64,000 bases of DNA, from assembly GCA_009760855.2 (NCBI GenBank), contig WPIO01000070.1, positions 1,272,001 to 1,336,000 of the forward strand, in the 5' to 3' direction. The stretch comes from Cristatella mucedo. Lineage: Eukaryota > Bryozoa > Phylactolaemata > Cristatellidae. The notes below the pieces were generated by a model, which had not been told where the DNA came from, searched no databases, and was given only the letters and a program-made list of their open reading frames with translations. Numbering within the stretch: the stretch's first letter is position 1; every line of letters begins with the position of its first letter. Below are positions 43,540 through 53,899 of this stretch, piece by piece. The translations under genes were made by a program, and so were the position numbers.

Positions 43540-44210
43540 TGTATGCAGCAAAGAGGCTCTTCATGTTGGTTTGGCGACTTCGTTTGATTCAAATCACCTG
43601 CCCACCTGATGTGTTGCTAAAAGCATCAACACTTCGAGCGATCTGTGAAAAAATTGACAAATGCCTTCATGTTGCTGTCACTTGGCCTGGCTTGAGCTGG
43701 GTGCATTCATTCACAGAGAAGTGTGCCCTCCGTGCATGGTCACGTTGCCTTCAAGTGCACGGCCAAGCCAAATGCATCGGATTTTTCACCATTTAGCTGT
43801 GGTTCGATGGGAGAGCGAATCGATCAAAAGAGCTGGTCTTGTATGTCGCTGGCCGATGCCATCGGACCTCGGACATTATCCTATCAGAGGAGCTCATCTC
43901 ATGCATACACAATCTCATTAAGTAGATCGCGGTCCTTCACAACATAAGCAAGTGCATGCACTGCAACATGCATGCAGTGCAACACTCAAGCACGTGGGCT
44001 TGTGTATACAGCAGTGACAGCAATGACCACATTCGAGCCTTGCACTCAAGCGCAGGTGACGGCCCATGCCTCAAGAGTAGTCACCAGGGCAGACTTGCAA
44101 CATGCCATTCAGTAGAGGTTTACGAAAGTCATGAGCTAAAGTGAAAGTAAGAACACTATTCATCGCTATACATGCTCCAGCATCAACATAGTCGCCAACC
44201 CATTTTATGC
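43540..44210. other. Intergenic, nothing recognised
   Basis: No conserved protein, RNA or repeat family. A short near-palindrome of TGCATGCA and TGCAGTGCA blocks lies at 43952-43982. Confidence 0.4.
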
Positions 44211-44214
44211 TGGC

Positions 44215-44485
44215 GCTTCTAGTATGTATCTCCGTCAGTAACTCCACAAAGTCATAAAGACCATGTGGGCGTTACGCAGGAGAGTTTTGTATAGCGCACT
44301 CACAGCCTAATCGGCTTTCGGTACACATTCGGTAGCCAACAGACTTCGTCTCACGCAACAAAGAGAAAGTGGGAAGCATAGCAGAGTCAGGAGAGCAGTT
44401 GAGGTAGTGAGTAGCATAGAAGTAGCAGTTCAGGACCGCTGAAAAAGGTGTGCCATAATCGGCAGTTGGAGAGTAGATGTCGTTC
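44215..44485 (-). mobile_element. LINE-B 3' part
   Basis: GTATCTCCGTCAGTAACTCC, GAGAGTTTTGTATAGCGCAC, GGTAGCCAACAGACTTCGTC and GAGTAGCATAGAAGTAGCAG follow the LINE-B 3' end at 27570-27780 in minus orientation. Confidence 0.83.
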
Positions 44486-44489
44486 TGTC

Positions 44490-44812
44490 AAGCTTGCTTG
44501 AGTTCAGGTACTTCTGAGAGTAGCAGCCAGCCGGCTAATGATTCAGTCGCCCATGATGGTGCCAACTCGCAGTTGGACTGTCTGTAGCATCTGATTTCCG
44601 TGCACCAACCAGATTCGATGGCCTTTAGCAGTTGCTGAACACGCATTTGAGCACCCACAAACACACCACTCCCATCTATGCAAGACTGACTGCTAGCAAC
44701 GAATGTCTAGGCCACACAAAACAAACTGACATGATACAACGAACGTGAGTGGTATAAAACTCATTCATCACCCGACTAAAGCAGTCGGCTGAGAAAAGCA
44801 AGAGGCATTTTT
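44490..44812. other. Intergenic, nothing recognised
   Basis: Unclassified. May include further decayed LINE-B sequence. Confidence 0.35.
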
Positions 44813-44814
44813 AT

Positions 44815-45345
44815 TTTTAATGTTTACAATAAAAGCAAGCCTTCGCGGCAGCTACAAAGGTCTCACGATACACACCAAGTACAATCGCGTTTTGCACCAC
44901 CTGGAAGTGCATGATTGCACATGCCGGTAGGCCAGCAAGAAGTGAGTAACAGAAGTCAAGACGGGGTGTCACAAATGCATGGACCAACTTAGATATGTTA
45001 CTTTTATCTAAACAAGCCCTAATTTTAGCAATGATATGTAGCTGAAAGTAGGCAGACTTGACTGTGGAGCTGATGTGGTCGTGGAACGAGAGGTCACTTT
45101 GGAACATGACACCTAGCTTTCCTGCAGATTCAGCAGGATATATGCTGGCAGAGGTTTGCCCATAAATTGTTAGTTTTATCATTTAATTTAAGAAAACTTG
45201 CTGCCATCCATGTGTTGATGTCATCAATACATGCAGCAAGGAAGTTGAGAGAATTCGAGGTGCTCGAAGGCTGGGAGGGATCAAAGCAAAGGTACAACTG
45301 ATCTCCGTGAAAGACAGTAACAGCAACCGGTGGGTGGTGCTATAA
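44815..45345 (-). mobile_element. LINE-A reverse-transcriptase fragment
   Basis: Minus-strand translation of 45182-44870 gives AESAGKLGVMFQSDLSFHDH and ISSTVKSAYFQLHIIAKIRA. TPRLDFCYSLLAGLPACAI follows. Upstream, 45345-45185 continues with YLCFDPSQPSSTSNSL-like and ACIDDINTWMAA-like segments. It is internally deleted and 3'-truncated. Confidence 0.85.
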
Positions 45346-45349
45346 AGTG

Positions 45350-45940
45350 TCACACCACACCACACCTTCCAAGTCCTGCTATTTTTTGGCGCCTGCAGCT
45401 GACAGCCTGCCCAATGACACCATCCTTCGCCAGAGCTCCATCCTGTTACATCATCCATCCAGTGTCTCATACATCTAACAGTGACACCATCCAGCTCCAG
45501 GGTCTGCTCCAAGGGCGATTTTCATCAGGCCCCTCCTTAAGGTTTGTGGTAGGCCCTGGATAGGACCGTACTAAGCAAAGGCTCACTTTCATAACCCAGC
45601 TTCACATCCAGGATCTGGTAAAATAAAGTGCACTGAAACGCTACACTTCTCAAGCACTCACTAAAAAAATGCTTAATGAGGTTGAACCAACGGCAATACT
45701 TGTATAACGTGAGAACTGCTCTCGACGAATTAAGGATGCCACGCGAATTTTTGGATTTCAACCTTTGAACCTTTGATGTCTTACGAAGCTGGAGCAGCTT
45801 TGAGTATTGCGTTTTCAAACTATGTAAATGGGCACAGTTAACTTAGGTACGTTTTGACATCATTAGGGTAGATGTCGGAAAGCTGAATCTTAGGAGGATA
45901 ATGACACAGGTATGAACTGACGCTGGCTAATTGAAATCTT
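45350..45940. other. Intergenic, nothing recognised
   Basis: No gene or repeat family identified. Confidence 0.4.
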
Positions 45941-45944
45941 AATT

Positions 45945-46445
45945 CTTTTGAACAGCACCCTCAGATAACCAAATCTTTATCTAAGCGGTTTACTGCTTGC
46001 TGCAAGAAAAGAAACAATCGAGGGTAAATGACTATGACCCTATTTGACCTATATATTTGACCTATATGACCCTATTATCGAGGGTAAATGACAACCCTAT
46101 TTTATTAAAATAAGACGCTGCAAGCAAAGACAAACAACATGTCATCATAAAATAAAAGTATGCAAAAACACAAAAAGAAGACTGAGCAGATGCTTAGTAG
46201 GGCCCCAGGTTAGTAACATGCACTTAATCCTGCAAGGTTCAATCTAATGAAACATCAATGGAGCAAAAAAGACAAAGTCCTCACTAAATCACAAGGATTC
46301 AGCTGACGCAAACAGAAGCGCCTTTTACTGAGACTTAAATGACGTAAAGCCAATGCAGGTGACGATAGAAGCCGAAAGTGAGTTACAAAACTGTAGTGCA
46401 AATAGACCGAAGCCGCGATCACCAAAAAGATTTCAGTAATCACTC
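45945..46445 (-). mobile_element. Old LINE-A-like copy
   Basis: ACAGCACCCTCAGATAACC and CTAAGCGGTTTACTGCTTGC resemble the family 3' end in minus orientation. Further right, GACGTAAAGCCAATGCAGG and GAAAGTGAGTTACAAAACTG match its reverse-transcriptase part weakly. Very diverged. Confidence 0.5.
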
Positions 46446-46449
46446 GGGC

Positions 46450-47150
46450 CAATAAATATAGGGCAGCGTACGACGTTCCGTTGCAAAACGCAGCCCTACG
46501 ATCCTGGTGTGACTCAAGCGCAGGCCTGCGTTGCTTTGCTCCCAGACAGATTCGAGCGAACCATCTTAGTGCTTGGATGCACGAGATCGCCAGACTCCGG
46601 TGTAAATCCAACTACGGCAGGAACAGGTAAGTATGTACTGTACTCTATTTTGGCAATATCATCGCGAGAGAATTCATCACGTAACGGATAACAATCGGCG
46701 CGTACGCATAAAGGCGCAGCCAATAAATTGAAAGCGAGAAAAGCCCGGCGAGAAGGACGAAAATCGGCGAATAAGATTCAGATATTCATTTCAGTCTTTC
46801 TCCTCTAATTCTATTAGCATCTTCAAGTGGTCTGATCTCCAAGCTACTCCTGTACAGTAGGATTAATAAAACCTTTTATTGCAAGACATTCTATTGTATT
46901 GTTTTTAAAACATGAAAACAATATTTGTTACTTATAAGTACATTTTTAAATTTACAAACATGTGACAAAAATCGCAGTGTTTTTGGAGATCCGGAACGGA
47001 CCAATGGCATTTCAATTCATTTCAACGGGAAAATTGATTTGACGTACGAGTAATTTGAGTTACGAGCTCCGGCACGGAACGAATAAAACTCGTAAGCCGA
47101 GGTACCACTGTAGTTCGGGGGGGGGGGCGGCGAAACGACCGGAAGCGTTT
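46450..47150. other. Intergenic, nothing recognised
   Basis: No coding domain. A G run of 11 lies at 47107-47117. Confidence 0.4.
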
Positions 47151-49215
47151 AGAGGCCGGGACATTGCCGGTGATTGCCGTTCGTCGCACTAGATTGTGCG
47201 TCCTCAATTGTTTAAAAAGATGTGGTTGCACTTTTAATGCAGTGTAGTGCAATAAGCAACAAAAGCTGGAACTTCTCTCGGCAACTGTTGGTCCATTCGT
47301 AACGGACCGTTATGGAATGGCATATGTCCCCGAGCCATTGCCGCCCATTGCCACGCATTGCCATCGATTGAACGCTCACAAGAGGTAAAAATTATGCACA
47401 GTTACATGTTACGTAGAATGAGAGTTGCAGTTTCTTGCTGCCAATCTTGTCAATTTTCCACGAATTGTGCTATCGGCCCCGACCATTGCTGTGGATTTCC
47501 GTGCATTGCTGACAGTTAATGAGCAAAGCTTCTTGAAAATGCCACGGTTTCACTTGACACACAGCGAAATATTATACGTAATGACACTTGGGGCTTCGAG
47601 CTGCCAATTGCTCGTCAATTTGCTGCGACTTGTGGTATTGGCCCGGGCCATTGCTGTCGATTGCCGTTCATTGCTCGCGATTGTACGTGGGTGATTAGTT
47701 GAAAGGATGTGATTGCACTTTAAACACCGTGCGCTGTGACAGGTAAGATATACTTGATATTGGCCCAGTCACTTTTCGATTGTTTGCGATGGATCATAAT
47801 GGATTGCGGTATTTGCCCGGGCCATTACCATCAACTGCCATGCATTGCCCAATATTGAACGGTCAGAGCGGGTTGAAAGTATGTGCACGCGCAGTGAGAT
47901 GCTACCTGGAATGAGAATTGGAGCTTGGTGCAGCCGATTTCTCGTCGATTTGGGCCACGGATTTTGGTATTGGTCCGTGCCAATTGCTTTCGATTGTCGT
48001 GCATTGTCGACAACTAACTTGCAAAAGAGCTTGAAAGTCCTACGATTTCACTTTTAACTCAAAAAAATGTGAAATGCGATGACAATTGGCACTTCGTGCA
48101 TCCGATTGTGGTCGACTTGCCAAGGATTGTAGTGGTTGCTGCTTCGAGCCTAGCCGTTGCCGTAGATTGCCATGCATTTCCCGATGTTATACGAGCGCAA
48201 TTCGTTAAAATAATGTGGTTTACTTTAACTGGTGCTTTTTAGCATGCATTCAAAATTGGAGCATTGCGAAACCGATTTCAGGGCATTTTGCATCAGATTG
48301 CTGTAGATTGAGGTATTGGCCCGAGCCATTGCAGTCGATCGCAGTGCATTGCTGCCGAATGGTTGAGCCATTTGTAGAGAAATTGTGCGATTCCACAATA
48401 ACTGAAGAGTAGAGCAACGTGCAATCATAATTAGAGCTTCTAGCTTACGTATTTTTGTCGCTGTGTGGGATTGCAGCGGATTGCGGTATAGGACCGGGCA
48501 GTAGGTTGCAGTGCATTACATGAGAATGCGTGCATACAATGGAGCGAAATTTTGTGGGTGCACTTTGAACTGAGTCTAGTCTTATATGTAATGTTGATAG
48601 AGCTTCGCGATGGCGATTTGAGGATGATTTGCAGTGGTATAGAGTGTATTGTGGCAGTTTCCAGGCGATTTTATTTCAGGCGATTGCCGCGCATTGCCAC
48701 TGTTTGAGGATGCACAATTGTTTTATTTTACGTGGTTGTACACACAAAGCGGCAGACTTTAATATGCAATAAAAACTGGAACTCGGCACAATCTATTTCG
48801 ATTTTTTTTATGTGGTGGATTCGATGGATTCTAGTGGATTGCGGTATTGGCCCGGGCTAATGCAGTCGATTGCAGCAGATTGCACGAGAACGGCCGTGCC
48901 AACGAAAGTGAAATTTTTCAAGTTCAATGTTTGCAGAGTTTGCGGTCATATAAAATCAAGAAAGAAGCTTTTCGAACAGGATTTGTTTCCTTACACTGTG
49001 GAATGCAGTGGATTTTTGTTTTGGCCTGGGCCACTGCAATTTTTTTCAGTGGACTCCGTGAAAATTCGAGAGAGGGATCTCGCGAAATCTTCTAGGTACA
49101 TTTTACGTGTAGCGTAGTTGGATATTTCAAACTTTTTGGAGCTGTGCGCAGCTGATTTGTGGTAGACTTGAAGGGAACTAAGATGGATTGCGATGGATTG
49201 CTATACAGGCATCCG
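47150..49215. repeat. Diverged ~170-bp satellite with 10-bp ATTGC phasing
   Basis: About 12 diverged monomers follow each other. A core block recurs at first-motif positions 47337, 47485, 47650, 47824, 47983, 48156, 48328, about 48495, about 48673 and 48859, a mean spacing of 169 bp. Each core is preceded by GGTATTGGCCCGGGCC or a variant. It holds three or four ATTGC-like words spaced exactly 10 bp, for example ATTG at 47650, 47660, 47670 and 47680. Between cores, GAATTGGAGCTTCG-like and TGTGATTGCACTTTAA-like segments also recur. No open frame is kept. Similar pieces lie at 49385-49475 and 62400-63110. Confidence 0.85.
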
Positions 49216-49254
49216 GCGTTGAAGCTCATTTGCATAAGCGCGAGTGCGAACAGC

Positions 49255-49390
49255 GACATGAAATTTAGTGGACGAATAGATGAATCAATCGAACGATATC
49301 GAATGAATCGAAAGATATCAGCCCAAATTTAGTGGATAGATGAATCAATCGAACGATATCGAATGAATCAAAAGATATCAGCCCAAAATT
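49255..49390 (+). repeat. About 62-bp tandem duplication
   Basis: Two units beginning near AAATTTAGTGGA, containing GAACGATATCGAATGAATC and AAAGATATCAGCCCAAA. They differ by a short indel and one substitution. Confidence 0.9.
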
Positions 49391-49685
49391 GGAGCTCGGC
49401 AACGCTAATGTCTGGTCAATGTTAGCCTAATTAGAGAGGATTCCGTTAGATTCGGTGGATTGTGGTAATTCGTCGAACCCACGGCAGACACCTAAATAGG
49501 CCACGACTTGGCACCTGGCTCAGCCAACCCAGAGCAATATCTGCAGTACCGGACTTTGCTACGATGTGTTGCCACGGTGCTGAACACCTAACGCCTGAGA
49601 CGGCGGCAGGCGTGCAATATGTTGCTAAGACAGGTTCCGGTTAGCAAGTCCGCTGCAGAAGCTAGTGAGGCTAATGAGGTCTGAC

Positions 49686-49802
49686 AGACATTTTTATATC
49701 GCAATCTGTATCAGGGCACTTCTCATATAACACAGGGCTCGAGCCCGTGACCACTGCCGTCGAAGGCTAGCCCCTTTAGTCCTGGGCTAAACCAGGGCCC
49801 AA
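49686..49802 (-). mobile_element. SINE-2 copy
   Basis: Tail ATCAGGGCACTTCTCATA, head GGGCTCGAGCCCGTGACC and CTGGGCTAAACCAGGGC in minus orientation. Confidence 0.7.
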
Positions 49803-49861
49803 TGGAGAGATTCGATACCCAGTGTTGTCCTCGTTAGTGCAGTAGTTCGCGATCAGTGGGT

Positions 49862-50048
49862 GCTGGTTTTCCCCAGTGGTTAAGGTGCTCGCCTTTGAAG
49901 ACTGAGGTCAGGATGAGTGTATTTGATGATCAAGGTCGTGAGCTTGAAGGTCGTGAGCTCGAGCTCCGTATTCGCGTATGCGAAGCATCTGAATAGAGAT
50001 TCAGTTCTCCGAGGGTGCTAAGCAAATGAATTAGATTTTTTTATTATT
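49862..50048 (+). mobile_element. SINE-2 copy with internal insertion
   Basis: Head AGTGGTTAAGGTGCTCGCC, then an extra segment with GTGTATTTGATGATCAAGG and a duplicated AGGTCGTGAGCT. The tail is GCGAAGCATCTGAATAGAGA with GTTCTCCGAGGGTGC. The extra segment is shared with 63110-63275. Confidence 0.78.
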
Positions 50049-50109
50049 TAGTTTTTGGAAACCACGAGCGTGCGCTTTCGATTCTTTTTCGGAATGTGCA
50101 CGTACTTGC

Positions 50110-50275
50110 TACTAGGGTGTGGTAGCCCAGGAGGTAAGGTGCTCGCTCTTCACGACCGAGGTCGTGGGTTCGAATCCTGCAGATAAGCGATCCCATGTTG
50201 CCAACTTTAAGAGATGGCGGTAGCCGATAGGGTTCTTCTGCCTCTACACAAATGTTTAATCAGGTAAGCAGATAA
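50110..50275 (+). mobile_element. SINE-1 copy
   Basis: TAGCCCAGGAGGTAAGG head, GTCGTGGGTTCGAATCCTGC (box B), GGCGGTAGCCGATAGGG body, and tail CTACACAAATGTTTAATCAG. Confidence 0.75.
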
Positions 50276-50511
50276 CCAGACGTTCTTTCTTTTCTTTCTT
50301 TCTTTCTTTCAGGAACGCCAGTGGAGATAGCGGGTCAGATGTCTCGCCATTGAACCTGATCGATCTGAGCCTGATCGTTCAGGATTGTCCATTCATGAAC
50401 CTGATCGTCCAGGTTCATTAATTGCAACCTTTAGAAACCGTATACGACATGTAAGAATTAGTCATTACTTTGGGCATGGAAAGGAGGTGGACACACTTAT
50501 CTTCATATTTA

Positions 50512-50650
50512 TAAAAATAATTTTTATAGCGAACTGAGAGAGCTTAATCTTTGTTCAGGGGCTTCACGTATCCCACAGTGCTCGAGCTTGCGACCTCGGC
50601 GAGACCACGTCGAGAGCTAGCACTTTGACCACTGGGCCACAACTACCGAG
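50512..50650 (-). mobile_element. SINE-2 copy
   Basis: ATAGCGAACTGAGAGAGCTT tail, CTCGAGCTTGCGACCTC head and GACCACTGGGCCACAAC box A side, in minus orientation. Confidence 0.7.
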
Positions 50651-50889
50651 GATTGGTTCGACGCACTATAATCAGGTCACGTTACCCGCAGCTTTGTTAT
50701 CCGACTTACCATTACCAAGGGTTTGCAAGTTTGTTGGCGTGAACTGGACCGAGATAAACCTATATTTCTCTAACTTAGTGAACCGGAGGCCTCGCTCATT
50801 TAAAATTCCCATTGTCTCGAACGGCCCTAAACAATCTCCCTCAGGCGCTGCTGTGAATTTCTCTAACTTAGTGGTCACGGGCCTGTCCT

Positions 50890-51540
50890 AATCCCAACAG
50901 GCTTTCTCAACTTTTATCTTTGAAATCCTCACTAAATGTGCAATAAACCTTAATAATACTTGACTTGATTACTGAGAATGAATTGGACCTGTTCACCTTG
51001 ACCGAGACCTGGCTGAAATAAATTAACTGCCCGACTATTAGCGACGGAATCTCAATAGGCAACTCTTTCTTTTGTACACCTAGATCAATAAGAAAACTGG
51101 TGGTGGTCACTGTTATCATACGCTCATCCCTCAATTTCAAGCCGTTTGCAGTCCCCTCCAAGCAGCCTTTCAAATTTAGTGTTTTGAGTTCATCGGATAA
51201 TAATCTGCCAATGATGGCACTAGTCTATCGCCCGCCAGGTAGTAAGTCCTCCTTTATCTCAGATTTCTCTTATCTCATTACGATTTTGTGTGGTGCAAAA
51301 AACTGATCTTTCCTCGTTATGGATAATTGTAACATTCATTTTGATGACTTGTCTGACGCCTCATATCGAATAATACGTCTGTGCATGTCGCTATGCTATT
51401 CTTGTCATTTATTGAGCATGCTACCTCTTACCATTTGATCGTGCTTCCTTTGCAACAAATGTAAAGCGCCTAGAAAGAGATTGAGTTCTCTGGGGCTGTT
51501 TTATTAAGTATATTATTGTTATCATTATTATTATGTGAAA
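50890..51540 (+). mobile_element. LINE with endonuclease joined to 3' end
   Basis: Plus-strand translation with frame breaks gives LDLFTLTETWLK-like sequence near 50975-51020. KLVVVTVIIRSSLNFKPFAV, MALVYRPPGSKSSFISDFSY and a decayed DNCNIHFDDLSDA (GDFN-H type) follow. These are steps of a LINE AP-like endonuclease. The LINE-A 3' end (GCAACAAATGTAAAGCGCC, ATT tail) starts at 51450, so the whole reverse-transcriptase region is missing. Confidence 0.82.
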
Positions 51541-51649
51541 CAACAATAATTAATCAATAATGTCAAAAAAGTGCGCTTCAGATGCAGCGAAGCGCATGAC
51601 CGAGTATTCCGCAAATGCTGCAGTCACTATTTTCGCCACCTGAAGCCAT

Positions 51650-51681
51650 TTACGGTAGCAGATTTAACAGCCTCATATATC
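51650..51681 (-). mobile_element. SINE-1 tail remnant
   Basis: GTAGCAGATTTAACAGCCTC is the SINE-1 tail in minus orientation. It breaks off at the foldback element. Confidence 0.5.
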
Positions 51682-52013
51682 TGTACCCAGGCTAGGTTCG
51701 GTCGGCTGGGACAGGACGGCTGTAAGGGTTACCGGCTAGGCCGGGGTCAGACTTAGGGCATGGCCGGACATGCGGTGACGTCGCCTTGTGTGCGTGGCCG
51801 AGCACGCCTGCAACCATCCAGGTGCATAACTCGGCGAGACCGGGAGCCTCCAGCACCATGACGTACTCGGCCAACTTCTCCTACCCAAGAGCCCCGGTGA
51901 CCTCACGTCACCGCATGTCCGGCCATGCCCTAAGTCTGACCCCGGCCTAGCCGGTGACCCTAACGCTCATTACAGCCGCCCGGTCCCAGCCGACCGAACT
52001 TAGCCTGGGTACA
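51682..52013. mobile_element. 332-bp foldback (MITE-like) element
   Basis: Long inverted arms (51682-51780 and 51906-52013) start and end with TGTACCCAGGCTA and TAGCCTGGGTACA. They agree closely except for short indels, and a 125-bp GC-rich centre separates them. There is no transposase frame. It sits inside a SINE-1 remnant. I could not define a target duplication, so its superfamily is open. Confidence 0.8.
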
Positions 52014-52204
52014 CTTTTATACCGCCTAGTCGTGGATTGAGGCGAAACCGGCTCTTGCTTTGACAGGCATAAACGGGCCGATCTGGCAAGCTGTCCTCGC
52101 GAACCTTCTATGCCCGTCTAAGAAGTAGCGGTGTATTTTCCTCCGGAGACTCCTTCTTGGCTTCAGAAACTCTCCTTTCAGGTCTTCATATGCAAATGTA
52201 CGCC

Positions 52205-52394
52205 ATCGGTAGCTCCGCATCGGTAGCTCCGCCATCAGCCGTGAGGTTATAGCGATCGTGCCGTACGTCGGTGCCATCAGCCGTGAGGTTATAGCGGTTA
52301 GTACGTCGGTGCCATCAGCCGTGAGGTTATAGCGATCGTGCCGTACGTCGGTGCCATCAGCCGTGAGGTTATAGCGATCGTGCCGTACGTCGGT
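52205..52394 (+). repeat. 42-bp tandem repeat, four copies
   Basis: Units start GCCATCAGCCGTGAGGTTAT at 52231, 52273, 52311 and 52353; the second is four bases short. A 14-bp repeat (CATCGGTAGCTCCG) precedes the array. Confidence 0.93.
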
Positions 52395-52552
52395 GATCTC
52401 GCTCTTCTGTACTCTCGTGTACGCTTGCAACGGAGTCCTATCCGCAATTAAAAACAAACAACTTCCTCGCCATTTCGCCTTGATTCTCCACCTGATCTAC
52501 CTCATGTAGTTTGGGGACAGGTCGGCACTCAGCAAAGGCACACCAACCATCC

Positions 52553-52650
52553 ACTGATGTGGCTCCCCACAGTACCTTTACCCACCTTCGATGTGGCTCC
52601 CCACAGTACCTGTACCCACCTTCAATGTAGCTTGGGCACAGTACCTTTGG
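52553..52650 (+). repeat. About 38-bp tandem repeat, 2.5 copies
   Basis: GATGTGGCTCCCCACAGTAC, then TTACCCACCTTC, twice. A third, changed copy reads AATGTAGCTTGGGCACAGTA. Confidence 0.88.
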
Positions 52651-52659
52651 CACAGGTGA

Positions 52660-53395
52660 ATCCTCCCCATTTTCCAGGCTTCTTCGTCACCGAAATACTG
52701 GAACTTAATGACGGAAGCAGTAGGATCGAACTTACTATGTCAATGGCGATCAGGTGACCAATGTAGCACAGAGCCTGTCGATGATTTAAGCTCCTGGGGT
52801 TAAAATAGGGTAACCATATATATGGCCAGAGTTTATGATTTATGGAGAACGTGAAAATGGTTGCGAGTTACGTGCAGGTTTCTGGTACCGTAGCCTTTCT
52901 TGACTGAAGATGTGATGATCAAAGTGGTCGTTCTTTTTGTGTCTGTTAAATCCAATGCGGAGCCATTAACCGTGGTAACTGCTTCGAGACTGCTACCTTG
53001 CAAACTGTTGACGTTATGGACTGCTGGTCTGATTCCGGACTAGCTGTTTCACTACTCTGCGATCGTGCTACTGATAGTGCCTATAATATGGAGTCATGGG
53101 AAATTTTCCACACCTCGATGTTTTCACGACGAAGAACTGAATTTTGGCAGAATTCAGCGTTTCGACAGTGCTATATGTAGTATGCCGCTCTTTAATAAAG
53201 ATGGCGAAGACTGCTTGTCGAGTCTATCTTTATCTTAACTGCACTTTCGTGAGACTTGGAGCTTTGATTGACCTGTGGAGTAGACGATTCTGCGCTACGT
53301 ATATAGACTTTTTTATATTAGTATTTGACCGATTGTGGCTGTCGCATGGACTGCTCTATGCTACAACATGGACTTGCTGTATTACGTGTACGGGA
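52660..53395. other. Intergenic, nothing recognised
   Basis: No gene or repeat family identified. Confidence 0.4.
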
Positions 53396-53399
53396 TACT

Positions 53400-53605
53400 C
53401 TATATCTGTGCATGCTGCCACTAACCACATTTGCATGCTGACCCTGTGCATGTCACCCCTAACCATATTATTCATCTGATTTGTTTTTCAAGCATGATTT
53501 TACTTACCATTCAATTGCATTTCACTTTACAGCAAATGTAAAGCACCTAGAGAGAGATTGAGTTCTCTGAGGGCGCTTTATCAAGTGAATCATTATTATT
53601 ATTAT
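53400..53605 (+). mobile_element. LINE-A 3' end
   Basis: The last 200 bp of the family in plus orientation (ACCACATTTGCATGCTGACC, GTCACCCCTAACCATATT), ending in an ATT tail. Confidence 0.88.
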
Positions 53606-53742
53606 ATCGCCGCTGGCGCTCTCAGCCACCGTCGGTCGGACTAGTTTTGTGCATCGAGGCCTAGCCGTATCTGCGACTAGCACGCTCCGTCGGCTCCATT
53701 CACGTATTTGCCACGCCCAAGAGCGCTCTGGCTAAAGGACTC

Positions 53743-53791
53743 CCGGCGAGCAGCCGAGGCAGCTGCACAAGCTGCCTCGGCTGCTCGCCGG
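53743..53791. repeat. Perfect 22-bp stem hairpin
   Basis: Arms 53743-53764 and 53770-53791 are exact reverse complements (CCGGCGAGCAGCCGAGG...). The loop is GCACA. Two further partial copies of the arm (CCGGCGAGCAGC, CCGGCGAGC) follow at 53803 and 53818. Confidence 0.95.
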
Positions 53792-53860
53792 AGCCCGCCG
53801 CTCCGGCGAGCAGCGTCCGGCGAGCCTTCGATCTCTCGATCATCCGCCCAGTACTGCCAC

Positions 53861-53897
53861 AGCAGCAGCGCTTCGTAACTCACGAAGCGCTGCTGCT
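53861..53897. repeat. Perfect 16-bp stem hairpin
   Basis: AGCAGCAGCGCTTCGT and its exact reverse complement flank AACTC, 70 bases after the previous hairpin. Confidence 0.93.
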
Positions 53898-53899
53898 GC

